A stretch of DNA of 64,000 nt, taken from positions 38,669 through 102,668 of the forward strand of contig CAYVRT010000012.1 in NCBI GenBank assembly GCA_964453115.1, given 5' to 3'. The notes below the pieces were generated by a model. That model did no database searches. It had not been told where the DNA came from and saw only the letters and a list, made by a program, of their open reading frames with translations. Position 1 is the stretch's first letter. Every line of letters starts with the position of its first letter. Source of the DNA: JAIWNK01 sp964453115 (GTDB lineage: Bacteria > Chloroflexota > Anaerolineae > Anaerolineales > Anaerolineaceae). Both the position numbers and the translations under genes were made by a program. Of the stretch, positions 8,691 through 17,004 are shown piece after piece.

Positions 8691-9050
8691 ATGAAACGCT
8701 GGAATCAACGGATTGGTGCATGGGGCGAGACAGTTGCTGCGGCGCATTTGCAGGCGCAGGGGCTGGAGGTGTTGGCACACAATGTGCGCACGCCATATGG
8801 TGAATTGGATTTGGTAGCCCGCGAAGGGCAGACACTGGTTTTTGTTGAGGTGAAGGCGCGCTCCAATGTGCGTTTGGGGTATCCAGAGGAGGGGGTTGGG
8901 GCAGCTAAGCAGCAGCATTTGCTTGCGGCCATTGAGGCCTATTTGCTTGACCAGCCTTGGGCTGGGGATTGGCGCGTGGATGTGGTGGCTGTGGTGGGGC
9001 GTCCGGGCGAAATTCCACAAGTGGAGTGGTTTCGGAATGCGTTTTCTTGA
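8691..9050 (+). CDS. UPF0102 / YraN-family endonuclease-like protein
   Basis: 119 residues with the restriction-endonuclease-like core of the UPF0102 family: GAWGETVAAAHL near residue 10, then YGELDLVARE and LVFVEVKAR, which hold the D/E-x-K type metal-site residues. The family is widespread, often next to DNA-processing or tRNA genes, and its cellular role is not settled; a structure-specific nuclease is likely. First gene of a compact plus-strand operon; miaA starts inside its last 14 nt. Confidence 0.9.
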   Translation: MKRWNQRIGAWGETVAAAHLQAQGLEVLAHNVRTPYGELDLVAREGQTLVFVEVKARSNVRLGYPEEGVGAAKQQHLLAAIEAYLLDQPWAGDWRVDVVAVVGRPGEIPQVEWFRNAFS

Positions 9051-9984
9051 TCATCCGCGCCGATTGCTGGTTCTGATTGGCCCAACAGCTGTGGGCAAGA
9101 CAGAGGCCGCACTGCACCTGGCTGAGCAGTTGAACGGTGAGGTGGTTTCGGCTGATTCGCGATTGTTTTACCGTGGGATGGATATTGGCACGGCCAAGCC
9201 AACGGTAGAAGAACGGCGGCGGGTGGTGCATCATTTGATTGATGTGGCAGACCCTGGCGAGACATGGAGCTTAGCCGTCTTTCAGCAGGCGGCTGCGGCT
9301 GTCATTGCCGAAATTCAGCAGCGCGGACGGCTGCCGATGTTGGTGGGTGGGACAGGGCAGTATGTTCGGGCTGTGGTTGAGGCCTGGCAACCGCCGGCCA
9401 TTTCGCCCAACCTGGCGCTGCGAGCAGCCTTGGAGGCCTGGGCGGCAGAAATTGGCGCACCGGCATTGCATGCCCGGCTGCAACGGCTGGATGCGGCAGC
9501 AGCGGAGCGGATTGAGCCAAATAACCTGCGCCGGACGGTGCGGGCGCTGGAGGTCATTTTTTGTACAGGTATTCGTTTTTCGGCCCAAAGACAGCGTAGC
9601 GTTTCGCCCTATGCCGGGTTGCAAATGGGGCTGTGCCGTCCGCGCTCTGAATTGTATGAGCGAGTGGATCGGCGGATTGATCAGATGCTGGCCGATGGCC
9701 TGGTGGATGAGGTGCGTGGATTGCTCGCGGCGGGTTGTTCTGCCGATTGGCCGACCTTTTCGGCGATTGGGTATCGTGAGATGGCGGCTTTTTTGGCCGG
9801 ACGGATGACACTGGAGCAGGCCGTGGTTGAGATGAGGCGCCTGACACGGCAGTTTGTGCGCCGACAGGCAAATTGGTTCAAGGCCGGTGACCCGGCGATT
9901 CGCTGGTTTGCTGCTGGGCCGCAGGTGGTGGAGGAGATGGTGCAATTTGTGATGCAGGCGGAGGTGGCGGATGACGGTGGTTGA
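9037..9984 (+). CDS. miaA: tRNA dimethylallyltransferase
   Basis: Transfers a dimethylallyl group to A37 of tRNAs that read codons beginning with U. The 315 residues contain the P-loop IGPTAVGKTEAA, the substrate region SADSRLFYRGMDIGTAKP, VGGTGQYVRAVVE and the C-terminal SAIGYREM...RRLTRQFVRRQANWF segment. The ATG at 9037 overlaps yraN by 14 nt and has GGAG 10 nt upstream; an earlier in-frame extension is not MiaA-like. It also overlaps the following synthetase gene by 14 nt, so the three genes form one operon. Confidence 0.95.
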   Translation: MRFLDHPRRLLVLIGPTAVGKTEAALHLAEQLNGEVVSADSRLFYRGMDIGTAKPTVEERRRVVHHLIDVADPGETWSLAVFQQAAAAVIAEIQQRGRLPMLVGGTGQYVRAVVEAWQPPAISPNLALRAALEAWAAEIGAPALHARLQRLDAAAAERIEPNNLRRTVRALEVIFCTGIRFSAQRQRSVSPYAGLQMGLCRPRSELYERVDRRIDQMLADGLVDEVRGLLAAGCSADWPTFSAIGYREMAAFLAGRMTLEQAVVEMRRLTRQFVRRQANWFKAGDPAIRWFAAGPQVVEEMVQFVMQAEVADDGG

Positions 9985-11629
9985 GCGACCCTGGTTGAAG
10001 ATGTATGATGCGGCGGTGATGCGTCAGGACATGGATTACTACCCACAGCAGCCGTTGTTTCACTTTTTGCGTCAGGCCGCGGGGCGGTATCCGCAGCAGG
10101 TGGCGTTGCGGTTTGGTAAAGCAACACTGAGGTACGCAGTTTTGGAACAGCTGACACAGCGTTTGGCCGATGGCCTGGTGCAGGCTGGTGTGAGGCCGGG
10201 TGAACGGGTGGGGGTGATGATGCCGAACTTGCCGCAATTTGTGCTGTCCTATTATGCTGTGTTGAAAGCTGGTGGCGTGGTTGTGGCTTGCAATCCGGCT
10301 TATCGGCGGCGCGAATTGGCGCATCAATTGCGGGATGCTGGTGTGCAGCGGCTGATTGGGCTGCGCGAGGACGCTGCAATCATTGCTGAGGCTGGAGAAG
10401 AGGTCGGGCTGCAAGAGGTGATTTGGAGTGAGATGCAGGATGCCTTTGACCTGGAAGGCTGGTTAACCCTCTCTCCGCAGCTTTTGCCATCAGGCGAACG
10501 AACCTTGCGAGCGGTTTTGCAGGCTGGACGTTTGGAGGCCGAACTGCCAATGGTCACGGGGGAGGATGCAGCCGTGTTGCAATATACAGGAGGAACGACC
10601 GGGCAGCCCAAGGGCGCAATTGGCCTGCACCGCAACCTGGTGGCGAATACATTGCAATTTCAACGCTGGCTGCATGGGATGCAGGAAGGTGCTGAGGTGG
10701 TGCTATGTGCCATTCCATTGTTTCATGTCTATGGGATGGTGATAGCAATGAATATGGGGGTGGCATTGGCGGCAACCCTGGTGCTGTTCCCGAACCCGCG
10801 CGATGTGGTTGGGCTGCTGGAAGAAATTCAGCAGCACCGGGTCACTTTATTCCCTGGTGTGCCAACCTTGTATCAAATGATCAATAACTGCTCGCAGGTG
10901 GGCGCGTATGATTTGCGCTCGATTAAGGCCTGCATTTCTGGTTCGGCTCCACTCTCGCCTGAGACGAAGCGGGTTTTTGAGGCATTGACCGGTGGAAAGT
11001 TATTGGAAGGGTATGGCCTTTCGGAGGCGCCGACTGCGACGCATTGTAATCCGTATCAGGGCGAGAACCGCACCGGCTCCATTGGTCTACCGCTGCCGGG
11101 TGTGGATTGTCGGATTGTGGTTGGTGAGGATGAACAAGATGCCGCGATTGGCGAGGCGGGCGAGTTGTGGGTGCGCGGGCCGCAGGTGATGGCCGGGTAT
11201 CAGGGGCAGGCTGAGGAGAGCGCAGCTGCGCTGCGCGATGGATGGCTGCATACGGGCGATGTGGCGTGTATGGATTCGCAGGGCTATTTTTATTTGGTGG
11301 GGCGCAAAAAGGAATTGATTAAGGTCAGCGGCTATCAGGTTTGGCCGAATGAGGTGGAAGAGGTGTTGCGACGGCATCCGGCGGTGCGCGATGTGGGGGT
11401 GGCTGGGGTGCCGGATGTGCAGCGCGGTGAGCGGGTGAAGGCCTGGGTGGTGCTGAAAGACGGGCAATTGGCTGGGGAAGAGGAATTGCTGGTCTGGTGT
11501 CGGGCTGAACTGGCGTATTATAAACTGCCGGTGGATTGGGCATTTGTTGAGGCCCTGCCGCGCAGTACGGTTGGAAAGCTGTTGCGCCGTGAACTGCTGC
11601 GTTGGCATTTGGAGGGGAATCGGGAATAA
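9971..11629 (+). CDS. AMP-forming acyl-CoA synthetase (long-chain fatty-acid-CoA ligase type)
   Basis: A 552-residue adenylate-forming enzyme that activates a carboxylic acid with ATP and CoA. Motifs in order: YTGGTTGQPKGA (ATP loop), IPLFHVYGM, the GYGLSEAPTATH A5 region, DGWLHTGDVA, the hinge KELIKVSGYQVWP and the catalytic C-terminal Lys in STVGKLLRRELL. The sequence resembles FadD-type ligases of fatty-acid degradation, but chain-length preference cannot be judged. Starts 14 nt before the end of miaA and is followed by a strong hairpin. Confidence 0.9.
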   Translation: MTVVERPWLKMYDAAVMRQDMDYYPQQPLFHFLRQAAGRYPQQVALRFGKATLRYAVLEQLTQRLADGLVQAGVRPGERVGVMMPNLPQFVLSYYAVLKAGGVVVACNPAYRRRELAHQLRDAGVQRLIGLREDAAIIAEAGEEVGLQEVIWSEMQDAFDLEGWLTLSPQLLPSGERTLRAVLQAGRLEAELPMVTGEDAAVLQYTGGTTGQPKGAIGLHRNLVANTLQFQRWLHGMQEGAEVVLCAIPLFHVYGMVIAMNMGVALAATLVLFPNPRDVVGLLEEIQQHRVTLFPGVPTLYQMINNCSQVGAYDLRSIKACISGSAPLSPETKRVFEALTGGKLLEGYGLSEAPTATHCNPYQGENRTGSIGLPLPGVDCRIVVGEDEQDAAIGEAGELWVRGPQVMAGYQGQAEESAAALRDGWLHTGDVACMDSQGYFYLVGRKKELIKVSGYQVWPNEVEEVLRRHPAVRDVGVAGVPDVQRGERVKAWVVLKDGQLAGEEELLVWCRAELAYYKLPVDWAFVEALPRSTVGKLLRRELLRWHLEGNRE

Positions 11630-11635
11630 AAAATT

Positions 11636-11660
11636 CACCCCGCCATCATCTGGCGGGGTG
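11636..11660 (-). terminator. Rho-independent terminator of ftsH (bidirectional hairpin)
   Basis: A perfect 10-bp GC-rich stem (CACCCCGCCA / TGGCGGGGTG) with a 5-nt loop lies between the convergent synthetase and ftsH genes. On the minus strand it is followed by a T tract (AATTTTTTATT), so it is a good terminator for ftsH; on the plus strand the T run is absent. Confidence 0.85.
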
Positions 11661-11678
11661 AGAAAATGAGCGGGAAAG

Positions 11679-13535
11679 TCAGGGTTGGAGCGGTGAAGGG
11701 GTGCCGGTCTTTTTGGGCTGTGGGGGTGGGAAGATGCGTTCAAATTCTTCGCGCGAGAGCGTTTCCACTTCCAGTAGTTTGTTGGCAATTGCATCCAACT
11801 CGGTGCGATAGGTGTTGAGGATTTGGCGTGCCTGGTTGTAGGATTCGTTAACCAGACGGCGTACTTCCTGATCAATTCGCTCGGCAACCGATTCGGAGTA
11901 ATCACGCTGTTCGGCAATTTCGCGCCCGAGGAAGATTAATTCTTCTTTTTGACCGTAGACCATTGGGCCAAGCGCTTCGCTCATGCCCAGTCGGGTGACC
12001 ATGGCGCGAGCAATTTGGGTAACGCGTTCGATATCATTTGAAGCACCAGAGGTGATGTCATCGAAGACGATTTCTTCGGCGGCGCGCCCGCCCAGCAGGC
12101 TCACCATTTCGGCCAGAATCTTCTTGCGCGACATGAGTGTGCGTTCTTCCTGCGGCAGCGACATGGTGTAGCCGCCAGCCATACCTCGGGCTATGATTGA
12201 AACTTTGTGAACGGGGTTGGCTTCGGGGAGGGCATTCATCACAACGGCATGGCCGGCTTCGTGATAGGCAACAATTCGTTTTTCTTCAACGCTAATCAGC
12301 CGGCTCTTGCGTTCTGGCCCAGCAATGACACGTTCAATCGCCTCTTCAAATTCGGCCTGGGTGATGCTTTTCTTGTTGCGGCGGGCAGCCAGGATGGCGG
12401 CCTCGTTGACCAGGTTTTCAATATCGGCCCCAACAAAGCCGGGGGTGGCACGCGCCAGAATGCCCAAATCAACTTCGGGCGCAAGCGGCTTGCCTTTGAC
12501 ATGCACTTTGAGGATTGCCTCTCGCCCACGCATATCGGGACGGTCAAGGACGACGCGGCGGTCGAAACGACCGGGGCGCAGCAGGGCTGGGTCGAGAATA
12601 TCGGGGCGATTGGTGGCGGCCATGATGATGATATTGGTGTCCGTATCGAAGCCATCCATTTCAACCAGCATTTGGTTGAGGGTTTGCTCGCGCTCATCGT
12701 GGCTGCCGCCCAGGCCGGCCCCGCGCTGACGGCCCACAGCATCAATTTCATCTACGAAGATGATGCAGGGGGAGTGCCGCTTGGCCTGGTCGAACAGGTC
12801 GCGTACACGGCTGGCGCCTACGCCGACAAACATTTCAACAAATTCCGAGCCGGAGATGGAGAAGAAAGGCACACCGGCCTCGCCGGAGACGGCCTTTGCC
12901 AGGAGGGTTTTCCCGGTGCCGGGTGGGCCAACAAGCAGAACGCCTTTGGGAATTCGGGCGCCGAGGGCGATGAATTTTTGCGGCTCGCGCAGGAATTCGA
13001 CAACTTCTTTTAGCTCTTCTTTCGATTCGTCAATTCCGGCGACATCGGCAAAGGTGACGGTTGGATGATCGCCGCTGAACATGCGGGCGCGCGATTTTCC
13101 AAATGAGATGGCGGAATTGTTGCTACCTTGCGCCTGACGGAAGATGAAGAAGAAAGCGCCAACCAGAATCAGCAGAGGCAGAATGTAGCCAAGGGCCGTC
13201 AGGACATTTGGCCAGGCACTGGGTGGGGAAATCTTCAGCTTCAGATTGGCAGGAGCAAGCTCCTCCGGGAGGACGCCGAGATCGAGCAATTGTTTGACGA
13301 GTGTTTCGCCGACCTCTTTGTTCGAGCGGCCTTGGCTTCCGTCTTTATAGGTGATTTCAAGGCGGTTTTCTTTTTCCTCAATGGCAGCAACTTTGCCTTG
13401 CTGGATTTGTTGCGCCAACTCGTTGAGATTGACATCTTGTGTGCCGCTGCGGGGATTGAAGCTGAAAATGGCAAACACAACAATGGCAATTAACAGGAGC
13501 AGGTAAATCAGGTACGATTGGTTGCGTGCGTTCAC
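11679..13535 (-). CDS. ftsH: ATP-dependent zinc metalloprotease FtsH
   Basis: Membrane-anchored AAA+ protease that degrades misfolded membrane and regulatory proteins. 618 residues: N-terminal helix LIYLLLLIAIVVFAIFSF, an extracytoplasmic segment, a second helix LPLLILVGAFFFIF, Walker A GPPGTGKTLLAKAV, Walker B IIFVDEIDAVG, the second region of homology, and the zinc site HEAGH with the downstream acidic ligand region. Start is GTG at 13535 with GGAGG 7 nt upstream. Monocistronic, with its own promoter and terminator. Confidence 0.97.
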   Translation of the reverse strand: MNARNQSYLIYLLLLIAIVVFAIFSFNPRSGTQDVNLNELAQQIQQGKVAAIEEKENRLEITYKDGSQGRSNKEVGETLVKQLLDLGVLPEELAPANLKLKISPPSAWPNVLTALGYILPLLILVGAFFFIFRQAQGSNNSAISFGKSRARMFSGDHPTVTFADVAGIDESKEELKEVVEFLREPQKFIALGARIPKGVLLVGPPGTGKTLLAKAVSGEAGVPFFSISGSEFVEMFVGVGASRVRDLFDQAKRHSPCIIFVDEIDAVGRQRGAGLGGSHDEREQTLNQMLVEMDGFDTDTNIIIMAATNRPDILDPALLRPGRFDRRVVLDRPDMRGREAILKVHVKGKPLAPEVDLGILARATPGFVGADIENLVNEAAILAARRNKKSITQAEFEEAIERVIAGPERKSRLISVEEKRIVAYHEAGHAVVMNALPEANPVHKVSIIARGMAGGYTMSLPQEERTLMSRKKILAEMVSLLGGRAAEEIVFDDITSGASNDIERVTQIARAMVTRLGMSEALGPMVYGQKEELIFLGREIAEQRDYSESVAERIDQEVRRLVNESYNQARQILNTYRTELDAIANKLLEVETLSREEFERIFPPPQPKKTGTPSPLQP

Positions 13536-13605
13536 GAATACCTCCAGGGTTCGCTAACCATGCTTTGTGAGAAATGGCATGGAATTCTTGGTTCAATTTA
13601 CAAAG

Positions 13606-13614
13606 ATTATACCA
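13606..13614 (-). promoter_or_regulatory. Extended -10 promoter (TGG-TATAAT) of ftsH
   Basis: TGGTATAAT on the minus strand, about 71 nt before the ftsH start. No -35 match at 16-18 bp. Predicted leader about 65 nt. Confidence 0.6.
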
Positions 13615-13691
13615 ATCTCCCTGCTTTGCTTCCAGTTTTTGGAGAAGGAAATGGGCGAATCTTATACAACTCTTATTGGCGAAATGCTGTT

Positions 13692-14903
13692 TCAAATCGG
13701 CTGAGTTTGCAACAGAGCCAGGGCTTGCTGCAAGTGGTTGCGGTCGTGCTGCAAAATGAAGAGTGAAAGCTCAAGCATTGTGGTTGGGCCAAAGATGGCG
13801 TGTCGGGCGGGGCGTTTCCAATCTTCGGGTTGAAGGGTTTGCAACCAGGCGCTGAGGGTTGTGCGCTGTTCGGAAAACTGACGTAAGGCAAGCAGTCCAT
13901 TTTGTGCTTGATAATTGCGCTCGCTTGCCCACACATCGCTGACGATACCGGCAAGGAAGGGGTTCTGTTCGGCCAGGACTTTTTGCAGGCGGGGCAGGTT
14001 GACTTCAACATCCAGGTCGCGTAGGTGATAGATGATCTCGGTCAGGCTCCATTCGTTGGCAGCTGGGCGATGCTGCCATGCCTGGGCGGAAAGACCAGCG
14101 CACAGGCTATCCAGAGCGGCAGGGATGGCCTTGAGCAGCGGGGGGACGGTGCGGCGCGAGTCGAAGGCTGGTTTTTCGGCCTGTTCTTCAACGATTTCGA
14201 GCCAGGCAGGAATTTGTTCCAGCGAGCCTGACCCGCTGATGGCGCCGCTGGTTGGGGCTGGAACGGTGCTTTGGTCTTTGTTGAGGTAGAAGGTGGAAAA
14301 TTGCAACCGGGCAGTGGGGAGAATGTCATCCGACAGGTTGTTGCCGATCATGACAAAGCGGTCTTCAGGCCAGCCAAGTTGGGCTAGAATTTCACAATAA
14401 TAGGCCGGGTTGGGCTTGCAGAAGTGGAAGGTTTCGTAGGAGCTGATGAGGGCAAAGGGGTAGGCGTCTGGGCGCAGGCCGGCCCAATCCAGTCGCTGCA
14501 GGATGGCAGTGCGAGGGAAGAGCGGGTTTGTGGCAATGACAACACGATAGCCGCGCTGAAAGGCCTGTTCAACCAGGCGGATGGCAGCAGGGCGCGGTTG
14601 GGTGAGGGAGCGCAAGCCGGGGAACTGTGTGGCGTAGAATTCGGCGATGCGGTCAGAGAGTGCTTCTTTCTCCAGTCCCAGTGGGGTGTAGAAGTTGGCG
14701 TCAAAAGTATCTTGCAGGGTGCCGAGAGCTGTGTCCTTGCTCAGCATGGCATGAACTGCTTTTGACATTTGGTGCAGCATGGCGTCGGGAGCGACAAATT
14801 GGCGCAGGAATTCGGCCAGGCGCTGTAAATAGACCTTTTGAAACTGGTCTATGTCGTTGGAGAGCAGGGTATCATCCAGGTCGAGCAGGAGGGTGAGGGT
14901 CAT
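13692..14903 (-). CDS. HAD-family hydrolase fused to a DinB-like domain
   Basis: 403 residues. The first ~225 are a haloacid-dehalogenase phosphatase: nucleophile motif LLDLDDTLL, a helical cap, VIATNPLFP (motif II), the lysine of HFCKPNPAYY and MIGNNLSDDILP (motif IV). After a Ser/Pro/Thr-rich linker, residues about 245-400 are a four-helix DinB-like domain with metal-ligand-like histidines in IYHLRDLD and ILQHDRNHLQQ. The substrate is unknown; DinB-like domains often belong to thiol-dependent transferases, so a two-step enzyme is possible. The ATG at 14903 overlaps the upstream gene's stop by ATGA and has no separate ribosome site, suggesting translational coupling. Confidence 0.85.
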   Translation of the reverse strand: MTLTLLLDLDDTLLSNDIDQFQKVYLQRLAEFLRQFVAPDAMLHQMSKAVHAMLSKDTALGTLQDTFDANFYTPLGLEKEALSDRIAEFYATQFPGLRSLTQPRPAAIRLVEQAFQRGYRVVIATNPLFPRTAILQRLDWAGLRPDAYPFALISSYETFHFCKPNPAYYCEILAQLGWPEDRFVMIGNNLSDDILPTARLQFSTFYLNKDQSTVPAPTSGAISGSGSLEQIPAWLEIVEEQAEKPAFDSRRTVPPLLKAIPAALDSLCAGLSAQAWQHRPAANEWSLTEIIYHLRDLDVEVNLPRLQKVLAEQNPFLAGIVSDVWASERNYQAQNGLLALRQFSEQRTTLSAWLQTLQPEDWKRPARHAIFGPTTMLELSLFILQHDRNHLQQALALLQTQPI

Positions 14904-15238
14904 GAGTTGTTTTTGTTGAAGGACGGAGGCAGGGGGTGGCATTCACCGCAGCCAATTTCAGGTTGGGTGACGCGTTGGAGTGTTTTTTTGCAAACAGCAA
15001 CAATTTTGACATGTCGTTTGCCCAGGCCCAAAAAGCCGCGCTCGATGTGAGCATCCAGGACGAGGTTAGGGCAGGCATTGGCGCGCAAAATGCCCGGTAC
15101 CGGGCAGGTCTTACAGAGGTCAGCCGTCCATTGGTTGGCAGCCCCGCGATTTTCAAGCAGGCGGCATTCTTCCAGGTCGCGCCCACGGTGATAATCGCCA
15201 TAAAAATACGGGCATTCAAAACCAGCAGGAGTGCGCAT
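14900..15238 (-). CDS. Conserved-looking eight-cysteine protein of unknown function
   Basis: 112 residues with eight cysteines (positions 9, 25, 42, 45, 56, 83, 97, 100), including CKTCP and CGECHP pairs, and several His. The spacing suggests one or two zinc or iron-sulfur sites. There is no signal peptide or membrane segment. I accept it as a gene because its stop overlaps the next start by ATGA and it fills the gap after efp in the same direction. I do not recognise the family. Confidence 0.7.
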   Translation of the reverse strand: MRTPAGFECPYFYGDYHRGRDLEECRLLENRGAANQWTADLCKTCPVPGILRANACPNLVLDAHIERGFLGLGKRHVKIVAVCKKTLQRVTQPEIGCGECHPLPPSFNKNNS

Positions 15239-15285
15239 GGCAAAAGACCAGAGGGGAGGGCAAATTCCCCTCCGGCAATCGCTCC

Positions 15286-15849
15286 CTATTTGGTCACACG
15301 GGTAACGTATTGTCCAGTGCGGGTATCTACACGGATGACATCACCCTGGTTGACGAACATGGGGACTTCAACTTCGGCCCCGGTTTCGACTCGGACGCGT
15401 TTGGTGACGCCGGTGGCAGTGTCGCCGCGCACAGCGGCATCGGCCTGAACGATTTTCAGGTCAACCGAGGTGGGCAGTTCAATGTCAATGGCTTCTTCTT
15501 TGTAAAAGGTCAGTTTGACCTGCATTTCTTCCTTCAAAAACCCGGCAACGTCTTCAATGACATCACGACGGATGGGGTATTGCTCATAGGTTTCAATGTC
15601 CATGAAGTAATACAGTTCACCATCGTTGTAGAGGTATTGGGCGTTGTGAAAGTCCAGGCGGACATCCTGAACACCGGTGCCGGAGTTGAAGGTCTTTTCA
15701 ATTGTGGCGCCAGTGAGCAGGTTGCGAGCTTTGATGCGGATGGTTGCGTTGCCACGACCGGGTTTGTTGTGACTGTATTCCAGCACGCGGAATAAGTTGC
15801 CATCCAGCTCGAAGGTGACGCCCTTGCGAAGATCGTTTACATCAATCAT
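15286..15849 (-). CDS. efp: Translation elongation factor P
   Basis: Relieves ribosomes stalled at proline stretches. 187 residues with the three beta-barrel domains of EF-P; typical end GDVIRVDTRTGQYVTR. The tip loop that reaches the peptidyl-transferase centre reads HNKPGRGNA: arginine (R32) stands where many bacteria have the beta-lysylated lysine. No epmA-, epmB- or earP-like gene is in the window. ATG at 15849 has AGGAAAG upstream. First gene of a unit with the Cys-rich and HAD-DinB genes. Confidence 0.96.
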   Translation of the reverse strand: MIDVNDLRKGVTFELDGNLFRVLEYSHNKPGRGNATIRIKARNLLTGATIEKTFNSGTGVQDVRLDFHNAQYLYNDGELYYFMDIETYEQYPIRRDVIEDVAGFLKEEMQVKLTFYKEEAIDIELPTSVDLKIVQADAAVRGDTATGVTKRVRVETGAEVEVPMFVNQGDVIRVDTRTGQYVTRVTK

Positions 15850-15890
15850 ACTTCTTTCCTTTTTCTTGCTTTTAGATTTTAACAGGCCTG

Positions 15891-15919
15891 ATTATAGCGC
15901 AGGCTATGCTGGGTGACAA
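15891..15919 (-). promoter_or_regulatory. Sigma-70-type promoter of efp (TTGTCA-17-TATAAT)
   Basis: On the minus strand TTGTCA (15919-15914) is separated by exactly 17 nt from TATAAT (15896-15891). Predicted leader about 34 nt with a purine-rich ribosome site. One of three promoters in the window with a good -35 and no TG before the -10. Confidence 0.8.
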
Positions 15920-15933
15920 GATGGAAACAGCGG

Positions 15934-17004
15934 TCAGGGGGCTGGGGTGAGGCCGGCGTTGCTGCTTGTGAGGGGCAGGCCCAAAGAGAATTCGCCAGGA
16001 GCGCGAAAGGAGAAGTATGTGATTGTGCCGGGTTGAATGGTGAGGGGGTAGAAGTATTCCTGGTCGGCATGGACGAAGTGTAGAAGATAGTCTCCAGCGG
16101 GCAGATCGCCGCGCGCCAGGTTCTCGCGCAGCGCTGGTTCGCTATAGGTGCGCCCGGCATAGGTGCGGGCGGGGTATTGTTCGCCAGTGGATTGATGGAT
16201 GAGTTCGATATCCAGGCTGGTGATTGGGTCGTCATCCTCTTCAAGCATGCGTCCGGCAAGGACGCCCATGCCAAGTGGTGGTGTGACCCACAGCTCGGGG
16301 TTTTGGAAGGAGCCGTAGCGCCCGCCAACGCGCACTTCAAAATGCAGGTGTGGCCCGGTGGTGGCGCCGGTGTTACCAACCAGGCCCAGTTGCGTGCCGG
16401 TTTCGGCACGTTGGCCGCGCTGGACATCAATCCGGTCCATGTGCCCGTAGACGGTGTAGAGTGCTTCGCCGCGATAGCCAAAATCGTGCAAAATCATGAC
16501 GGCCAGGCCGTAGGGGTCAGCAGGGTCATCTTTTCCAAGCTGCAATCCATAGCCGGTGAAGACAACTTTGCCAGGCCCGGCAGCCAGGACGGGGGAACCG
16601 CGCTGTGCATCAATATCAACCCCAATGTGAACCACATTTTCCAGGCCAGGAAAGTAATAGCCATAGCGATAATCACCGAGCGGCCAGTTTACGGTATCTA
16701 CGGCGATGGGGCGGGTAAAGTAGAAATGGTCGAGCGGGCCGATGGCAAGGGGGGCTTCGTAGAGCGGGGGACGCCAGAGAGAATCGGGTGCATCGGGGGT
16801 GGCAAATTCGACGCGCAGTGGTGGTTCGTTAAGTTGGGCCTGTGGGGTGGCGCGGGCAATGGTTGGTAACTGGATGGGTGTGCCCAGGGTTGCGGGCAGG
16901 ATGGGGGAAGGGCTTGGTTGGGGGGGGGCCTGGTTGGGGGTTGGGAGCGGCTGACAGGCGGCTAAAAAGAAGAGCAAGAGGGTGAGCAAACGGAGAGCTT
17001 TCAT
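15934..17004 (-). CDS. M23-family metallopeptidase lipoprotein
   Basis: 356 residues with a lipoprotein signal (LLLFFLAAC, Cys17), a Pro/Thr-rich spacer, and a LytM/M23 domain at about residues 125-235: HIGVDID (metal His and Asp), YGHMDRI and HLHFEVRV. All metal ligands are present, so it can act as a peptidoglycan endopeptidase at the outer face of the membrane. The last ~110 residues form an extra domain of unknown role. Its ATG overlaps the stop of the upstream propeller gene (ATGA), so they are co-translated. Confidence 0.9.
   Translation of the reverse strand: MKALRLLTLLLFFLAACQPLPTPNQAPPQPSPSPILPATLGTPIQLPTIARATPQAQLNEPPLRVEFATPDAPDSLWRPPLYEAPLAIGPLDHFYFTRPIAVDTVNWPLGDYRYGYYFPGLENVVHIGVDIDAQRGSPVLAAGPGKVVFTGYGLQLGKDDPADPYGLAVMILHDFGYRGEALYTVYGHMDRIDVQRGQRAETGTQLGLVGNTGATTGPHLHFEVRVGGRYGSFQNPELWVTPPLGMGVLAGRMLEEDDDPITSLDIELIHQSTGEQYPARTYAGRTYSEPALRENLARGDLPAGDYLLHFVHADQEYFYPLTIQPGTITYFSFRAPGEFSLGLPLTSSNAGLTPAP

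Noticed and set aside
12207..13013. Open frame of 268 codons on the plus strand
   Set aside because: Antisense to the conserved AAA region of ftsH.
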